A stretch of 64,000 nucleotides of DNA from Euphorbia lathyris. Taxonomy: Eukaryota; Streptophyta; Magnoliopsida; Malpighiales; Euphorbiaceae. Below are positions 1 through 11,619 of the stretch, piece by piece. The notes under the pieces are model-generated. The model was not told the origin of the DNA. It searched no databases and saw only the letters and a program-made list of their open reading frames with translations. Where the stretch lies: positions 81,051,501 to 81,115,500 of the forward strand of contig NC_088916.1 of the NCBI RefSeq assembly GCF_963576675.1. The letters are read 5' to 3'. Both the position numbers and the translations under genes were made by a program. How positions within the stretch are numbered: position 1 is the stretch's first letter; each line of letters begins with the position of its first letter.

Positions 1-1549
1 CCATTTTAATGATGATTTTCTCTTTCATTAAAAGTTTTTTTAGTGCACCAGTTTGCCACACCACACATCTAAACACAAAAAAAAAAAAAAAAAAAAATCT
101 AAAAACGACATTATTATTTACAGTACTTTTGTTTTTGAAAAAGAAAGTTTGCTTTCATAAAGAAGTGAACCCTGTAACCCTTAGATAAGGATTGTGTGCT
201 TAACCGCTGCTACACTTATTAGATCATCCGTAGTAATTAGTTGTATAGTCCGTTGTCTTTTATGCAGCAATATTTCGATGAATTTTTATAGAGCTTTTCA
301 TCATCTCTACTTATAAAATTACAATTAAATCATATTACAAAACTTAATTCTCAATAAATGTCTTAAGGCTAATTCCTATTACTTTTGCCGTAACTGAAAT
401 GACTTTGTTAAAAATCAAATAAAAAATTCAACAATTTTTGTTGTAGGGACATAAAGTTTGGTGTCCTTTGAAAAACCAACCCTAAATTTTAGCCACTAGT
501 GTAACTTACCTCTTTTTATATACTTGTAAATTATATCTTTCAACTTTGAGCAACCGCTGATTTTCAATATAACAATGGGTTAATACTTCAATACAATAAT
601 GGGTTGAATTTATCTAAAAATGTTAGATTCATCCTAATAGTTTTCTCAATTTATATAAAATGGTCTTGGTAGCTCCCTTAATTTGCTTTTAAGCAAATTT
701 AGTTAAGAAGTCACTATTGTAAAAAAAATAAACTGCATACAAAATGTGTGTTACAGACACCTTAAAAAATTGACACGTAAGCAACATGTTAGACTTGAAC
801 TGACAAGTAAGAAAATAAAAAAGGGGTTTATTATTATTATTTTCACCGTGGAAACCCTAACTTTATGAATTATGTAATAACATTGTTTACTTTTAGTTGT
901 GTTTTATTAATCTAGTACACCAAAATGAAGAGTTGTTGCAACTAAAGTAATAACATTGTTGACTTTTCGTTATGTTTTATTCGAGAGGGAAAATTGTTAC
1001 AACTGGTTTTCACGGTGAAAAAAAAAATTAACCCATTTTCTGTTTCCTACGTGTCAGTTCGATTCCAACGAATCGTTTAAGTATCAATTCGTTTGAATTT
1101 TTCAAGATGCGTGAAACACAAATTCCACATTGCCTCTTACTTCTTTACAACAGAAAGATTGATTGACTATGTTTTAAGCAAGTTGAGAGAGCTATCGAAA
1201 CACTTTGAAAATTTGGTATATCGGGAAGAAGTGTTGTTATAAATTATAATTGGAGCAAAAAAGGTCAAAATTTTTGCTCAAATAACGAGAGATATTGGAT
1301 TTCATTGAGAGAAAAAAATCAATTAACCTTTTTTCATTTTCCTACGTGCGTCGCTTACGTATCTAATTGTTTGACTTTTGTAAGATGTGTGCAACACCTT
1401 TCATATATCATTTACTTCTATGTAACCAAAGTATTAATTAATTATGTTTTAAGTTGTTTTAAGCAAGTTCAAGAGCTATCAAGCATCCTGAAAGTTAAGG
1501 GGACATCAACATCTTTGGACAAGTCTACGTATTAAGCCTATAATAATAA
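1..1549. other. AT-rich intergenic DNA with a fold-back repeat
   Basis: No gene is supported here. The short ORFs have no recognisable domain and no gene-like composition. Roughly 745-1125 folds back on itself: an arm containing TTTTCACCGTG near 840 pairs with CACGGTGAAAA near 1010, and the flanking text (a GACACGTAAG-like stretch near 770 and CTACGTGTCAG near 1050) extends the palindrome. A further copy of the right arm (CCTACGTGCG) lies near 1340. This looks like a fold-back MITE plus a partial copy, but I found no convincing target duplication. Confidence 0.45.
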
Positions 1550-2318
1550 GGCTTAATACCTTCCAAACCCCCTCAAGTTGTCCCAATACTGCAACTGACC
1601 TCCCGAACTTAGACTTGTGACAACTAACCTCCTCAAATTGCTTATTTGAAACAAATAACCCCTTAAATAGGTTATTTCGGGATTTTTTTTTTGCCCTTTT
1701 AGTTAATGTATTAGTAGATTGGTTAGATGTAGCAAGTGATATTTTGAAATCTTTTAGAGGGCGTTTAGTATTCTATTGGGATAGGAATAAGGATAAAGGT
1801 TGGGACAGAGATAAGGATAAATGGTTGGGATAAGGATAAAAATATGATAGTCGAGAATTATTATTCAATGTTTGGTATGTATGATAGAGATAGAGATAAA
1901 ATAATACATTTTACTATTTTAACCTTATTTAAACTACATAACATTAATCTGAGAGATAAGACGGATTCCACCCTGAGTATAGGATTTGAGGGATAAGAGG
2001 CTTATCCCTCACCTGTCTCACTTTTCTATCTCTCAAACAAACACGGGATAACTTATCTCGTGTTTTTTATCCCTATCCCACCTCCTATATCCCTCCTAAC
2101 AAACACCCCGTTATTTCTGATGTAATATTATGTTGGGTTTAGGAGTTATTTATTCTAATTTCTAAATAAGCAATTTGAGGAGTTATTTGTTCCAATTTAG
2201 CAATTTGAGGGTTATTTGTTCCAAATAAGCAAGTTGAGGGAGTTAGTTATCACAAGTCTAAGTTCGGGGTCAGTTGCAGTATTGGGACAACTTGAGGGAG
2301 CTCGAAAGATATTAAGCC
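1550..2318. mobile_element. MITE with 9-bp TSD (Mutator-like), host of a nested MITE
   Basis: Inverted termini begin GGCTTAATA and end TATTAAGCC. They continue inward for about 100 bp of imperfect inverted repeat (CCCTCAAGTTGTCCCAATAC on the left, its complement on the right). The element is bounded by the 9-bp direct repeat TAATAATAA at 1541-1549 and 2319-2327. A 9-bp duplication with long inverted termini is typical of Mutator-superfamily MITEs. Short ORFs on both strands at the right end are only the terminal repeat read through. Confidence 0.8.
1757..2110. mobile_element. Tourist/Harbinger-type MITE nested in the larger MITE
   Basis: The element starts GAGGGCGTTTAGTA and ends in the near-complement TAACAAACACCCCG. 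It is flanked by TTA on both sides (1754-1756 and 2111-2113), the 3-bp duplication expected of PIF/Harbinger elements. The interior is rich in GGATAAGG/CCTTATCC text. It must be younger than the surrounding MITE, which it interrupts. Confidence 0.7.
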
Positions 2319-2580
2319 TAATAATAAAAGTAGGAGCATATAATCTGAACAGGAGAAAGAAATATGATAGGAAACAGACAAGAGGCCGCAATTCTTGACA
2401 AAAGAAAGATGTTTGTATAGTCAATTGTTTTTATGCAATCAAACATTCTGACACTTACGCGTAGAAACAAAAAATTTATAGGTGTACCTTTCACAGGAGA
2501 AGACTATTAATTTCTAGTCATGGAAACTCCTCCTTTTCCAAGTTGATAAATATCTCCTTTTTTTAAGGCAAGAGTGTCTC

Positions 2581-5500
2581 TCAGAGTTCTCCATCTCTTT
2601 CGTCATCAGATTCCGAGTCTGAGTCATCCGAGTCTGACTCATCTGAGTCTTTCTTGCCATTTCCCTGATGAGTATCACTGCAAACAAAGATGTTCATTTT
2701 TTTAAAATGAAATCACAGTTCCTATCCAAGTTGTTTATAGGAGGGAAAGGAAACTAAATAAAGTTGCAGACATTTAGCCCTTGGAGGTAATGGAGGTAAA
2801 CGAGGGGAAACGGACGACCTTCCATACATATTTTGATACGTGTAACACGGATCTACAATTATTATAAAAGGCTCCACTATTTTAATTATTAAGTGGGGTC
2901 ACAATACATGTATCCAAATGTGAATTGAGAGTCCTCCAAGTGACATGGAAGACCGGGTGCTTAATATAAGAACTCGTAAATGAGAGAAATGAAAGGTTAA
3001 ATATTACAATAACTTTGTTTCGGAGTTTTTTTAGAGAATAAATGAAGGTTAATGGATGTTAAATGTTTACTTCTTTAACGTCTAACCTCCAAATCGGGGG
3101 TTAATGGATGTAACAGAAGGTTCATTAAAAAAAATTATCTCTCCGGAGTAAATTTAACTTTTCTTCCCCAGTATATTTAAACGAAGTTAAACTTTTAACC
3201 TTATTTACATTCTATAAACTCTCAAACAAGGTTAATTTTTAACTTTCATTTCGAGGACTTCCCTTTCTTTTCCATCACCTCCTTTAACTCTCATCTTTAT
3301 TAACCTCCAAAATCCCAGCCTTCATTTTTTTTTGCCGAAAAATATTTTTCTAATGTTCCAGTGTTTTTGCTTTATTTGGAAGGAGGTTGGAGGTGGTTAA
3401 TGAAAGTAATGGAATATAAAATTTTAAATTAAACTTGTTTGGAAGTTTTTTTGTTGAGAGTAAATGAAATAGGAGTTAACATTTTACTCCCATTAACTCT
3501 AAACTTTAACCTCCAAAATGGGAGTTAATGGAAGTAATGAAAACTAACATTTTAACTCCTTTTTCCCTCCATAAACTCTCAAACAAGGTTAAATTTTAAC
3601 CTTCATTTACATCACTTCCCTTCACCCTTCCATTACATCATCTAACTCTTAACTCCGTTAACCTCTCAACTCCTAAACAAAGGCTTAGGCAAATAAGTAA
3701 ACGGGAAAAGAGTAAACGTTTTCCTAAGCTTTTGGAACCCTACTCCATACCTTATTACCCTTTTGAAAACATTAGCACTCACCACTTCTTTCCATTTTCC
3801 GATGTTGTAGGCAACACCGAAAAATATTTTATTTTTCTAACTCGCAAGTTGAAGTAGATTTTCCTTGGACTAATACAACTGTTGCCCGTTCAAAACTTAA
3901 TCTGCCCCTAAACTTTTAAGAGTTTCAAATGACTCCTATTCTTATCCAATTGCATCCAATAACCATCTATTTCTCAATAGAATTTGTTGGATGCTGAAAA
4001 TGGAAGACACATTCCGCCACGTATTAAAGTGCTCACCACATGTCAAAAACAAATGCCAAATAGACCAATAATTAGGAACTTTAAACGTTCACAAAAATAG
4101 AGAGTTATTGAACGTAATTAGACAAAAATAAAGAGCTTGTTTGGTTCATGGAATGGGTGAGGAATAGAATAGCTATTCCTAGAGAATAGAGACAGTTGGT
4201 TGAAATTTTTGGATGGAATGTGTATTCCATGTTTTTGTGGAATAGCTATTCTTTATTTTAACCTAGGAAATAAGTATTCCTAAGACTATATCTTTCTCAT
4301 TTGCAAAATTACATTTGAATAATTGATGGTATTAGTTAAAAAATTTAAAAGAAAAAGCATTACATTTGAGGATAATGTTGTCTTTTGAATACAAAAATTA
4401 TCTATTACATCTTATCTTATTCCGTCAAACAAACATAGGAATACTTATTCCTAAGGATATTTATTCTATTCTTTCCTATTCTATTCCTTGGGAATAAATA
4501 TTCCATTTCATTCCATGAACCAAACGACACCAGAGAGTTATTGAATGCTATTGAACAAGAAGAGAGAGTTTTTGAATGCAATTGGATAAGAATATGAGCG
4601 TCATTTGAAACATTTAAAAGTTTAGAGGGCAGTTGAAATTTTAGGCCAAGTACAACATACAACACATGTATTATTAAGCCATTTTCCTTACTTCCTAATC
4701 CACTTCTACATGTTGTTTCATATGGTAAATTCCACCAACACTCACTTAAGTTTGAAGTTTGGGATCTGTTTCATTGTTACGGATTAGAATATATCCCTAA
4801 ATTAGTTTTATTCTCATTAGGAGGAGACTATTTAACTAAATTAGTTTTTCCATTAGGAGTCTGATTTAGTTTAAGCTTCCTATTATGTCCTGAACTTGTC
4901 CTATTTAAAGGACAATGATTAAAAGATAGGCAGAATTTTATGGTTAACCTAGAGATTGTAGCTCTCCCTTAACGAGGTCCAAGGTTTCAGCCTCCTTTTG
5001 ACGAGCTGAACGTTATTCAAAATAGGTGACCAATAAATAATAACAAAGATAAAAGGCAGCTGCTAAAGCAAGACTTGGCGCAACGGTAAACGTTGTTGTC
5101 GTGTGACCAAGAGGTCACGGGTTCGAATCTTAGGAGCGGCCTCTTGCCAAATAAATTGGCAGGGGCTTCCCCTAGTACACCCTTGTGGTGGGACCCCTCC
5201 CCGGACCCTCGCTCAGCGGGGACGTGTAGTGCGACCGGGCCGCCCTTTTTTTTTTATAAAAGGCAGCTGCTAAAGCAAGACTTTTCAGTTAACCGCTCTG
5301 TGACACGATCCTGATTCTGGCTAGGGAATATAACATTCATTATTTCAATAAAATCATTAAATTTCATATTTTATTATAAAATCAATGTGGGCCGATTTGT
5401 GTTTAAAAACTCACCTAAACTTGACATAGAAGACAGTTGAGTATATGCTACTGAGCGCCACATCCAACAAGGATGTAATTTTTTAGAATATTTTTGTGGC

Positions 5501-8500
5501 TGCCACCTTTCTGTCACGCTAACCGTAAAAGTCAGACATGGCTGATATGATGCTTAACTGGCATATAGTTTAGTGTCTTCGGTACCACACCAACTTTCTA
5601 GTGAGTTTTTATAACAAATTGGCCAGAATGATTATTGAAATAAAATCTGAAATTCAGTGATTATATTGAGTGATTTTATTGAAAGAAAATGAATTTAGTG
5701 ACCATTGTAAAATGGACTCCAAACTTTGATGACCTTCAATCATTTTAACCTGTATAATATGAGTTCTTGTGTCCCTGAGACTTCTGAAATCTCCTCTTAA
5801 TCTATCTATTAATGTGTTTTAAGTATTGGCGTAATCATGCAACTGTACGCTTATACTTTTTGACATAAAGTGTGTAGTGTTCTTCCAAACTAATACAACA
5901 ACAACAACAGAGCCTTAGTCCCGAAATGATTCGGGGTCGGCTAACATGAACCATCATATAAAAACCGTGAAATCAAGTCGTGTCAGCGACACAAATTCGC
6001 TCCCTCCACTCCGTCCTATCCACTACCATATTTTCCTCAATTCCCAGTAAACTCATATCACTCTCGATCACCCTCCTCCAAGTTTGCTTAGGTCTTCCCC
6101 TACCCCTCACCACTACATCCCTTTGCCACTCTTCGGTTCTCCTAACCGGCGCATCAAGCGCTCTACGTCTCACATGGCCAAACCACCTTAGTCGATTTTC
6201 TCTCATTTTATTCTCAATAGATGTGACCCCTACTTTTGTCCTAATTATTTCATTACGCACCCGATCCTTTCTCGTATGACCACACATCCATCTCAACATA
6301 CGCATCTCCGCCACCGACATCTTATGGATGTGGCAGTGTTTCACTGCCCAACACTCCGTACCATATAACAATGCTGGTCTAATTGCCGTCCGGTAGAATT
6401 TTCCCTTCAATCTATTAGGCATGCCGGGGTCACAAAGGAAACCCGTAGCACTCTTCCACTTCGACCAACCAGCTTTAATCCTATGAGCAACATCTCCATC
6501 TACTTCTCCATCCGTTTGGATAATAGATCCTAAATACCGGAAGCAATCCGAGGCCTGAACAACTCTCCCATCTAGGGTGATTGTCCCTGCCTCCCTACTC
6601 CTATGGCCGCCAAACTTACACTCCAAATATTCTGTCTTACTTCGGCTCAACTTAAAGCCTCTAGATTCTAGAGTTTGTCTCCATAGTTCCAACTTCCTCT
6701 CCACTCCTTTCGTCTCATCGACCAACACAATATCATCTGCAAACAACATGCACCATGGTATACCATCACAGTTGGATTCTAATTCTTCCAAACTAATCCA
6801 ATATTAAAATTTATAGTCACACTCACAGTTGGATTCTAATTCTTCCAAATTAGGTCACAATGCATCATCACTTGGTGAACCTTTAAAGCTAAGTCTGGTA
6901 TCAGCATACACTGCTAAAATTCCATTCTCATAAACAGAAACATGGAACCTTGTACGAGAGAATCGATGCCTGTGATCCTCTAATACTTCTCGAGGAGAAA
7001 AGCACCTTTTAGGCCCCTGATCTTTCAATTTAATACATTGAACCCTTAATCAATTATAATTATACATATTAAGCCCCCAAGTATCAAAAAAGTTCTGTGA
7101 ACATCAAGGGAGTTACTCATTTCACGTGTCTGAAACAACATTTTTTAGTTTTTTTTATAGCTATAAGGTGACATGTAAAAAACTGCTTTTCAAACTGTTA
7201 AAAAATGCAATTTCAATTTCAGATAAAATGAATAACGATCTTTTAACTGGGTTTTACATTCACAGTCACAGCTAACTTTCATTGTAACCAAGGGCTTAAT
7301 GTGTGTGGTCATAATTGATCGAAGGTTAATGTGTCAAATTGAGAGATTAGGGCTTAATCAACAAAAATCGAAAAGATTAGGATGCTTTTTACCTTGATTT
7401 GCAATGCTTGCTCAAATCCTGACATAGAACTTTGCTCACACCTCCTACATTAACAGAACCTTTCTTTATCAAATCAGCCAACTGCAACATAGATTGATGT
7501 CAGTAACAGTATATATTCAGCTTTCTATGTGCAGTGACTGAAAAAACTCACCTCATCTTCAGTTTCCTCCAGTAACCTGTTCCATTTAAACAATATGAGT
7601 TAAACTTAGTAACCTATGGTCTTAATTGCTTTAACACCCTTTGAACAGAAAGTAACTAGGATAAAATACATCCATGACCCCTGAACTATAGAGCTATTAA
7701 CATTATGACCCCTAAACTTTATTTAGTGACATAACAATCCTTGAACTTTAAAAAAAAGATGATCCGGAAATAAGTATTTGACCATAATTTATGGTGACAT
7801 AGATAAAAATGAGCCAATGATGTAGTCAAACTAAGTCCAAATCATCGTTTTATTAATTTTTTAAACGGATTTCTTTGATTTGGACTTTAATGTTACAATA
7901 ATGTAAAGTTCAAGGACTTTTATGTCACGAAATGAAATTTAGGAGCCATGGATGTACTTTACCTAATGTAAATATATTAAGTTATATAATGACTTGAAAT
8001 ATGACAATAATTGAAAACCATTCACACATCCCACCTTCCACAATAAGATGACATCGCTTTTGAATGTGCTCGGGCTTCTTGCTTATCTATTACAAGATAT
8101 AAACAAAAAATGGTTACACAACTAAGCAAGCCTAAAATGAAGAAGTTTAAAGAACAAGAAACTCTCAATAAACTTCTGGGAGTTAAGAAAGGCATTTTAC
8201 AAAGTCAAAAGGACATCATCAATTATGGAGAAAAAAATATGATACCAGAAAACTATAATTTATCCATAAAAAAACATCAAGCTACATATATAGAGTAAAA
8301 CGACTGACTAGGCATTAGCTCAAGACTTTAAAGCACATTAGCCTAAATAAAAAGAACAGATGGTTAAGTGTAGCTAACTATCACAAGAAAGCACATACTA
8401 GCAGTAAGATTGTCCCAGTTATCCACTTTGACCCACGAGCTTCTAGTTGAATCTACCTGCAAAGATGAAAAGATGAATCTTGAACGAGCAGCATATTAAA

Positions 8501-10237
8501 ATCTAGACAGAATATGTAAAGTTTCCATCTGTAGGTGAACATTTTAGATGTGAATGGGAATTCTCAATTCTATATTGGATTGGAAGCATGCCTACCAAAG
8601 CTGCTAAAAATTCAATCCAATTTTTAAAAGATGCTGATGATATATATTCCAAAGCAAAAGACAATATGATGAGTTCAAACTTTTTAAAACATGTCATTCC
8701 TTAAAAATGGATGAAGAAAATGTCTGACAAAAGGAAAACCTTGAAAACAAAAGCACTCTGAAGTAGAATTTACCTTTTGAAGGGTATATTCTTGCATTTT
8801 GTCACAAAGCCCATCCAAAAGTTCAACAACTCTCAGGTCACTGACTCTGAAAATTTGCATAATTAGAATAGGAATAGATGTTATTACAGAATCTAAACAC
8901 AATTCAGAATATTCATTTCAAAAGAAACCACAGAAAGTTATGTACCGATGGGATTTGAGTAAAGTGCAGCTTTCTTAGATGTCCTATCTACATAAAAAAA
9001 TGGAAGTAAATTTTGATTTTCTAAGTTAATTTTGATTTTCTTAGATGTCCTATCTAGTCCGCTATTTTAGTATAGGTGAAATAGATATGAGTTAGACTGT
9101 GCAAAACCATTTTCTGATGTAATTGTAATCTACTGTTCCCAGCCCTTGTTTGAAATCACAACTTAGTCCTCCATTGTATATCGTGCAGTTTGTTCAAGTT
9201 CATGTATGGGATAGGGTAAAGATAAAAGAGTAACCTAAACAAGCATCATCCTTCAATTGTACAGTAAGCCATAGACCAGTTTAAACTTTGGGTATTCAAA
9301 TTTCAAGCAACAGTTGATGATATTCTACAGAGAGTGAGATTTCTCAGAGCAAAGCAATAAGTGATCTATCAGAAAATATGTATACCAAAGACTGAACGTT
9401 TTTCATTAGGAGGGAAACATTTATTAACACAGCTACAAGCCCAATGGTAACAAGAAGATCAAATGACTTTGTCTTGACATTGCCAGGAAGAAATCCTTTT
9501 TCCTAATAGAAAAAGCCACGTCCTATACTGCAGCATATGCAGTTTTTCAAATTTCCGGGCACTGAAAGGAAAGCACATTGCTTATTTAAAAACAAAACAG
9601 TATCCTATCCTCTTTTTCTCCGGAAGCTGACAGGAAATATTGAAGTAATACCTGTAATCGATTACCTTTCCTTCACGCTGACCTTTAGAATTTAAGCGAT
9701 TTCTCATGTCCAAATGATTTCTCGGTTTTTCCTACATATAAAGTCGCAAATTATAAAAAACATAACTAACTCAAAAACAAAACTGCGACCGAAAATCACA
9801 TCAGAAAGCTAAACAAAGATTCAATAAAGGCGCTGAAAGAACAGAAAAATCCTTACATTAGAAAGACCGCGCTCTAACTCCTCCTGCATAGCATTTTCCA
9901 CAAGAATCGTATCAGATTCCGCAATTCAAAGCATTTAGCAACTAAATTTGATTACTAAAACACTTTTTATTCCACGATCAAATTAGAAAATTGCGAGATT
10001 ATACAAATAAAGTTATAAGATCTGAAGCTATGATCAGGAGAAGACTCTTCAATGCAAACTAAATTGCAATAGAAAATGCGAGAGATAGAATAGACCGTGA
10101 TGGACTTAGAGAAACTCAGACATAGTACTTACTGCAACCGCATAGCACGCAGCGCACTTGTCGTCGATGGCCGAAACGACTGTGAACGTCAAGACGGCGA
10201 ATGCGGTCAGAATCCACACGGCACATGACTCCGCCAT
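2581..10237 (-). CDS. Canopy/DUF3456 family saposin-like ER protein (nine exons)
   Basis: I assembled this gene by joining minus-strand exons 10133-10237, 9857-9883, 9652-9731, 8774-8846, 8399-8456, 8035-8086, 7552-7576, 7393-7481 and 2581-2677. Every junction is GT-AG, the phases agree, and the total is 606 nt (201 residues plus stop). The product has a signal peptide (about residues 1-23, cleavage before IDDKC). Six cysteines follow at 28, 31, 85, 130, 160 and 167, starting with a CAAC pair, as in saposin-like Canopy proteins. Family blocks include KPRNHLDMR, LRVVELLDGLC and WVKVDNWD. The tail from about 171 is acidic and Ser-rich and ends in DGEL. It resembles the Arabidopsis 'TLR4 regulator/MIR-interacting MSAP' protein. 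Animal Canopy proteins act as ER co-chaperones; the plant role is not settled. DGEL is only loosely like the H/KDEL retention signal. The last intron (2678-7392) is 4,715 bp, far longer than the others, because of transposon insertions. Confidence 0.9.
2800..2985. repeat. MITE copy in the last intron of the Canopy gene
   Basis: The text around CATACATATTTTGA, ACGTGTAACACGG and GGGTGCTTAATATAAG recurs in opposite orientation at about 10480-10680, with similar length and similar ends. Two inverted dispersed copies flanking one gene indicate a MITE family. I could not fix the exact ends or a target duplication. Confidence 0.55.
2990..3690. repeat. Two related AT-rich repeat units in tandem
   Basis: Two units, about 2990-3340 and 3400-3690, share TTGTTTGGAAGTTTTTTT-like and TAACCTCCAAAATGGGAG-like text and end near CTCCTAAACAAAGG. 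They look like two copies of one hAT-type MITE lying side by side in the intron. The ends are not resolved. Confidence 0.4.
4134..4533. mobile_element. MITE with long inverted termini
   Basis: The left end reads GCTTGTTTGGTTCATGGAAT and the right end reads CATTCCATGAACCAAACGAC, its near-perfect complement. The interior carries further inverted GGAATA/TATTCC text. It lies in the Canopy last intron. The short minus-strand ORF over its right end is a by-product. No clear target duplication was seen. Confidence 0.6.
5077..5255 (+). mobile_element. SINE (tRNA-type, Au-like) with a 28-bp target duplication
   Basis: A 179-bp element with an internal pol III promoter: an A-box-like GGCGCAACGG at the start and a B box GGTTCGAATC near 5120. 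It ends in GACCGGGCCGCCC followed by a T run, as in the plant Au SINE family. A perfect direct repeat of about 28 bp flanks it (5049-5076 and 5256-5283). This is a long and unambiguous target duplication made by LINE machinery. It sits antisense to the Canopy gene, inside its last intron. The 73-residue ORF across it is meaningless. Confidence 0.85.
5895..6782 (-). mobile_element. RTE-clade LINE, 5'-truncated, in the Canopy intron
   Basis: A minus-strand ORF of 272 residues (5973-6791) carries the C-terminal half of a reverse transcriptase. It has the catalytic-site motif CMLFADDIVLV, then FRYLGSIIQTDGE and LRWFGHVRR, typical of plant RTE-type LINEs. The tail on the minus strand is GGTCGGC...CCGAATCATTTCGGG followed by (TTG)n (plus-strand ACAACAACAACAAC near 5900). 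A 15-bp direct repeat TTCTTCCAAACTAAT flanks the copy (5880-5894 and 6783-6797). The endonuclease and N-terminal reverse transcriptase are missing. It is not a host gene. It is transcribed only as intron sequence, in the same sense as the Canopy gene. Confidence 0.85.
7000..7390. repeat. Fold-back MITE abutting the exon 8 donor site
   Basis: The left arm has AAAAGCACCTTTTAGG...CCCCTGATCTTTCAATT. The right arm, read in reverse, has AAAAAGCATCCTAATC...CTAATCTCTCAATTTG. Both continue to a TTAAGCCC stretch, so the arms are inverted copies. The right terminus runs directly into the intron 8 donor of the Canopy gene (GT at 7391-7392). A target duplication was not found, so the exact edge is uncertain. 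Confidence 0.55.
7658..7966. repeat. Fold-back MITE in intron 6 of the Canopy gene
   Basis: The left arm TACATCCATGACCCCTGAAC and the right arm, in reverse TACATCCATGGCTCCTAAAT, are inverted copies. Both are followed by TGACATAA and CCTTGAACTTTA blocks. The element lies between exon 7 (7552-7576) and exon 6 (8035-8086), and the exons are intact. Confidence 0.55.
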
Positions 10238-10420
10238 TGTCTTCTTCTTCTTCTTCTCTTCAGTTTTTCCTTCAGTGAAGCTTTTGGTTTATGAAATTTG
10301 TTTGACGGCAAAATAGGCATTTCATTTCGGCCCAGCCGTAGTCCAGTAAGAATTTGGCCCAAACCTCTTCTTTAAGTCCAAATCATTAGGCCATGTAGAA
10401 GATAATGGCCCACCGGACTC
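10238..10420 (-). promoter_or_regulatory. Promoter and 5' leader of the Canopy gene
   Basis: Immediately upstream of the start codon the minus strand has a purine-rich (GAA)n leader (plus-strand TCTTCTTCTTCTTC near 10240). Further upstream are three copies of TGGGCC (plus-strand GGCCCA at 10329, 10356 and 10407). These are site II elements bound by TCP factors and are common in broadly expressed plant genes. Three within about 85 bp of a start codon supports the gene start chosen here. Confidence 0.6.
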
Positions 10421-11101
10421 CTTCGGCCTGATTTTGGAGTCGGAATGACAACTAGAGATGTAAATGGAGTAGGGATACGAGTTCTTATATTAAGCACCGG
10501 GTTTTCTATATCACTCGAAGAACCTTTAATTCACATTTGGATATGTGTATTGTGATCTCACGTAATAATTAAAATAGTGGGACCTCTTATAATATGTGTG
10601 GGTCCATGTTACACGTGTCAAAATATGTATGGGAGGTCCTCCATTTGACATGGAGAACCAGATGCTTCTAATAATTTGCCGCTCCTGACCTGATTCTCTA
10701 TTTCCGTTCCTGTTTCTGTCCCCAAAATTTAAATGGAGAAAATTTTGTTCTCGTCTCGGTCTTCTGGGATCCTTATTCCCGGTTTCAATTTTTTTTAGTA
10801 TATATAAAAAATTATTCTATTTTTTCGCTATTTGCTCAATTAATATATATTTATAAAAAAAATATTTTATATCCAACTAATATATATTTATATTAGAAAT
10901 TATATTAAACTATATATATATATTTCTTAAAAAAATTATATATATATATATATATAAATTAAAAATACAATAAATTAAAATTTTAGTTTTGCTTTTAAAA
11001 ATAGTGTTAATTAATTCGATACAACTCATCAAATATAATTTTATGTAACAAAAAAAATGTTTAACTAAGAAATAAAAATAAAATAAAGGTAATAAAAAGA
11101 T
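10421..11101. other. Intergenic, with an inverted MITE copy and an AT microsatellite
   Basis: About 10480-10680 is the opposite-orientation relative of the repeat at 2800-2985 (CTTATATTAAGCACC, TTACACGTGTCAAAATATG). From about 10800 the sequence is almost pure A/T, with TA dinucleotide runs near 10910-10960. No gene is seen. Confidence 0.5.
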
Positions 11102-11610
11102 GGGTAAAGTCCAAAAAAAATCATGTATTTTCACTTTTTTATCAAACTGGTATCTGAAAAAAAAAATTGTCTAAACAAGGATTATGAAAAACGATAATTA
11201 TTTAGCTTGATACTTTAAAAATAACGGTTAATTACCTTAAAATGACAAATTTCAAGAATTAAAGTTTTTTAGTATCACATTTATTATTGAACCAATTTTT
11301 TTATTTCCCAAAATCATTATTTTCAGAGCTTTCTTTCTCTAAATATTCACTTTCTCTCTTAAATGACCTCAAATTAGAAAGTTGAAGAATTAAAGTTGCT
11401 TATAATATCATCAAGTCTTTGAATTTTTCAGTTTTGAGATCGTCTAACGTTCATTTTAATTTTGAGGTCCTTATTTTTTATAATGCAAAAAACCTCAGCC
11501 ATTTTCTGGTCGCAAACGAAAATCACAGTCCTCGTCTGTACAATTTATTTTTTCGAATACCAGTTTGACAAAAAAAGTGAAAGCATATGATTTTTTTTGG
11601 ACTTTACCCT
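11102..11610. mobile_element. MITE with 9-bp TSD (Mutator-like)
   Basis: The termini GGGTAAAGTCCAAAAAAAAT and its complement at the right end are nearly perfect over about 60 bp. The 9-bp direct repeat TAAAAAGAT lies at 11093-11101 and 11611-11619. There is no coding capacity. Confidence 0.85.
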
Positions 11611-11619
11611 AAAAAGATA

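Noticed and set aside
1305..1535. 76-aa plus-strand ORF near the left edge
   Set aside because: AT-rich repeat text with no domain, atypical codon use and no promoter or splice signals.
5077..5140. tRNA gene, because of A-box- and B-box-like motifs
   Set aside because: No cloverleaf can be completed, a tRNA-unrelated 3' part with a T tail follows, and a 28-bp target duplication flanks it: it is a SINE.
5973..6791. Host gene of 272 aa on the minus strand
   Set aside because: It is the C-terminal part of an RTE LINE reverse transcriptase, with a LINE tail and target duplication, inside an intron.
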